Source of the DNA: Penaeus vannamei
Taxonomy: Eukaryota > Arthropoda > Malacostraca > Decapoda > Penaeidae
Direction: 5' to 3'
DNA length: 32,500 bases
NCBI RefSeq assembly: GCF_042767895.1
Contig: NC_091567.1
Coordinates: 692,241 to 724,740 of the forward strand
Part shown: piece by piece, positions 30,601-32,500 of the stretch
How positions within the stretch are numbered: position 1 is the first letter of the stretch
How the letters are laid out: every line of letters begins with the position of its first letter
The notes under the pieces: model-generated
Told to the model about the DNA's origin: nothing
What the model saw: the letters and a program-made list of their open reading frames with translations, nothing else
Database searches by the model: none
Position numbers and translations under genes: made by a program

Positions 30601-30838
30601 GTGATGGGGTTGCGTGCGTGCTGTCCTTGTAGTAATAATAGCATAATAGCTGGCTAGCCGGGAGACGGGTGGCCGGCCCAGTCGTGGCAGACAGGCAGAT
30701 AGACAGGCAGGCGGGCGGGGTGGGGTGGGGGGTGGGGGTGGGTGCAAGCAGACGCTAGGCAATCAGGAAGAGAGGGCGAGGGAGGGAGGGAGGAAAGCGG
30801 GAAGGGAGAATTACAGGCGGGAAAGAGACAAAGAAAAT
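30601..30838. other. Unique sequence with CAGG and G-rich pieces
   Basis: GACAGGCAGATAGACAGGCAGGCGGGC (30689-30717) is a diverged prelude to the (CAGA)n array. No gene. Confidence 0.5.
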
Positions 30839-30839
30839 G

Positions 30840-30956
30840 TTAGCAGAGACATCCAGGCAGACATTCAGACAGGCAGACAGATAGACAGGCAGACAGACAT
30901 ACATACAGACATCCAGGCAGACATTTAGACAGGCAGACAGACATACATACATACAT

Positions 30957-31023
<67 letters not shown>

Positions 31024-31060
31024 CAGACAGACAGTCAGACGGACATACAGACACAGACAT
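30840..31060. repeat. (CAGA)n array with a duplicated 60-bp prelude
   Basis: AGACATCCAGGCAGACATT starts at 30847 and again at 30907, exactly 60 bp apart, followed by a clean CAGA array (30957-31030) and degenerate units. Confidence 0.95.
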
Positions 31061-31179
31061 TCAGACACGTGTATCAACAAACAAACAAGTAGACAGACAA
31101 AAATCATAAAAAAAAAAAATCATCGAAAAAAAATCCTCCCCCTCTTACCCTCCCCCCCCCCCCTCTTCCGGCCCCTCAC

Positions 31180-31480
31180 CCGCATGAGGCAGCGAAGCCA
31201 GCGAGTGTGCTTGACAACCTCCCATATTTCCTGCCTCATGGAAAACCTCATGGCCGAATTTGCCATGCGGGGGGGGGGGGGGGGTGCGCGCGCGTGATTC
31301 ACCTGTGCATGACTTGATCTATGTCACAGTTCCGCCCGCTCGTCCGTCACGGCTTGTGGGTGGTCTTTGTACGTGGGTCGGCGGTCGTAGATGTCTAAAT
31401 TTAGTGTCTAAATTCGGGATATAACTTTTCTTTTTTAATCTTTTTTCTGTTTCTTTATCTTTATTTTTGCTTGCGTTGGT
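31180..31480. other. Unique island with a 10-bp inverted repeat and poly(G)
   Basis: CATGAGGCAG (31183-31192) and CTGCCTCATG (31231-31240) are perfect inverted arms with a 38-nt loop; a further CCTCATG lies at 31246-31252. A 16-base G run sits at 31269-31284, followed by GCGCGCG and ordinary unique sequence. No gene. Confidence 0.4.
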
Positions 31481-31552
31481 TCGTGGTGTTTTGTATTTTG
31501 TATTTGTGTTTTGTGTGTTTTTTAGATTTTTAGATTCTCATTCTCTCATTCT

Positions 31553-31554
<2 letters not shown>

Positions 31555-31637
<83 letters not shown>

Positions 31638-31740
31638 CTCTCTTTTTCTCTCTCTCTTTCTCTTTCTCTCTCTCTCTCTCTCTTATTTCCATTCTCTCTC
31701 ATTCTTTCTTCCCCCCTCTCTCTCCTTCCCTTCCTCCCTT
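31555..31740. repeat. (CT)n, (AT)n, (CT)n composite
   Basis: CT 31559-31598, directly joined to AT 31598-31634, then CT/TTTC again to 31740. Confidence 0.95.
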
Positions 31741-32010
31741 CAACCCTGTATATTGTTAATCTCCGTATTAGAAAGTGTTATACACAGCGTTAGGATAATT
31801 GAAGGCTGGAGATTTTTATATATATCCAACACCCCCTCCTCCTCCCTCCTCGCCCCCCCCTCCCCCTTCCTCCTTGCCCCCACTCCCCCCTCCTGTCTTG
31901 GCTTACCCCTTCCACCTGTTATGTTTTCTTTTTTTCTTGTTTTCCCCTTTCTCTATTTGTTAATTCTGTCTTTACTTTTCATTTTCATTTTCCATCTCTT
32001 GGTGTTTTTA
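31741..32010. other. Unique, C-rich and T-rich pieces
   Basis: CCCCCCTCCCCC-type 31828-31912; T-rich 31920-32010. No gene recognised. Confidence 0.5.
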
Positions 32011-32011
32011 T

Positions 32012-32071
32012 ATTCTCTCTGTCTCTGTCTCTGTCTGTCTCTGTATCAGTCTGTCTGTCTCTGGCTCTGTC

Positions 32072-32170
<99 letters not shown>

Positions 32171-32197
32171 ATCTCTCACTCACTCTCTCTCGGTCTC

Positions 32198-32266
<69 letters not shown>

Positions 32267-32425
32267 CTCCCTCCCTCCCTCCCTCCCTCCCTCCCTCCCT
32301 CCTCCCTCCCTCCCTCCCTCTCCCCTCCTCCCTCCCTCTCTCTCCCTCCTTCCCTCTCCCTCCCTCCCCCTCCTCCTCCTCTCCCTCTCCCTCTCCCTCT
32401 CCCTCTCCCTCTCTCTCTCTCTATT
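32012..32425. repeat. (GTCT)n, (CT)n, (CTCC)n, (CTCCCT)n composite
   Basis: GTCT variants to 32070, CT cores 32076-32167 and 32200-32262, CTCC 32262-32370, TCCCTC hexamers 32378-32412. The last 75 bases are unique and T-rich. Confidence 0.95.
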
Positions 32426-32500
32426 GTCCATTTATCTTTCTACATTTTTTATTTTTATGTACCACCTCCTGCCTCACTTCTTGCTTCTCCTTTGGGTAAT

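Overview
The window looks like nuclear DNA of an arthropod, most probably a decapod crustacean (a penaeid shrimp is my best guess). The reasons are a metazoan gene with spliced exons and very large introns, and an extreme load of simple-sequence repeats: (GA/CT)n, (AC/GT)n, (AT)n, (ATT)n, (CAGA)n and long GGA- or CCT-rich tracts. By eye, low-complexity DNA covers well over half of the window. The species call is an inference from repeat style only; the gene call is much firmer. One gene is supported. Two exons on the + strand encode the N-terminus of a Groucho/TLE family transcriptional corepressor. Exon 1 (coding part 5430-5486, 19 codons) starts with a good Kozak context and ends at a GTGAGT donor. 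Exon 2 (18630-18724, 95 nt) follows a CTGAC branch site, a pyrimidine tract and CAG, and ends at a GTAAGT donor. Together they give 50 codons plus 2 nt: an Ala-rich leader, SRHP, a Gly/Pro/Gln linker, then the start of the tetramerising Q domain (FKFTVSESCDRMKEEFNFLQ, then AQYH). Exon 3, which should begin the LKLECEKL segment, was not found, so intron 2 runs off the right end (at least 13.8 kb); intron 1 is 13.1 kb. Layout: 1-4340 is upstream repeat-dominated DNA with small unique islands. 4370-5429 is the upstream/leader region of the gene and holds the best regulatory signals: five CAGGTG/CACCTG E-boxes in 112 bp, an 11-bp-stem hairpin, a textbook RFX X-box and a CACGTG box. 5487-18629 is intron 1, with an (CT)n array of about 840 bp at 11370-12213, several minisatellites and unique CpG- or motif-rich islands. 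18725-32500 is intron 2, with the longest (GT)n/(AC)n arrays, further GA/CT arrays and more unique islands. No tRNA, rRNA, transposon coding sequence, CRISPR or second gene could be supported. The many long open frames in the repeats (Ser-Leu, Arg-Glu, Thr-His, Cys-Val polymers) are frame-open microsatellites, not genes. I see no evidence of a novel multi-gene system; the points worth checking are regulatory motifs, one alternative splice acceptor, and the organisation of the repeats.
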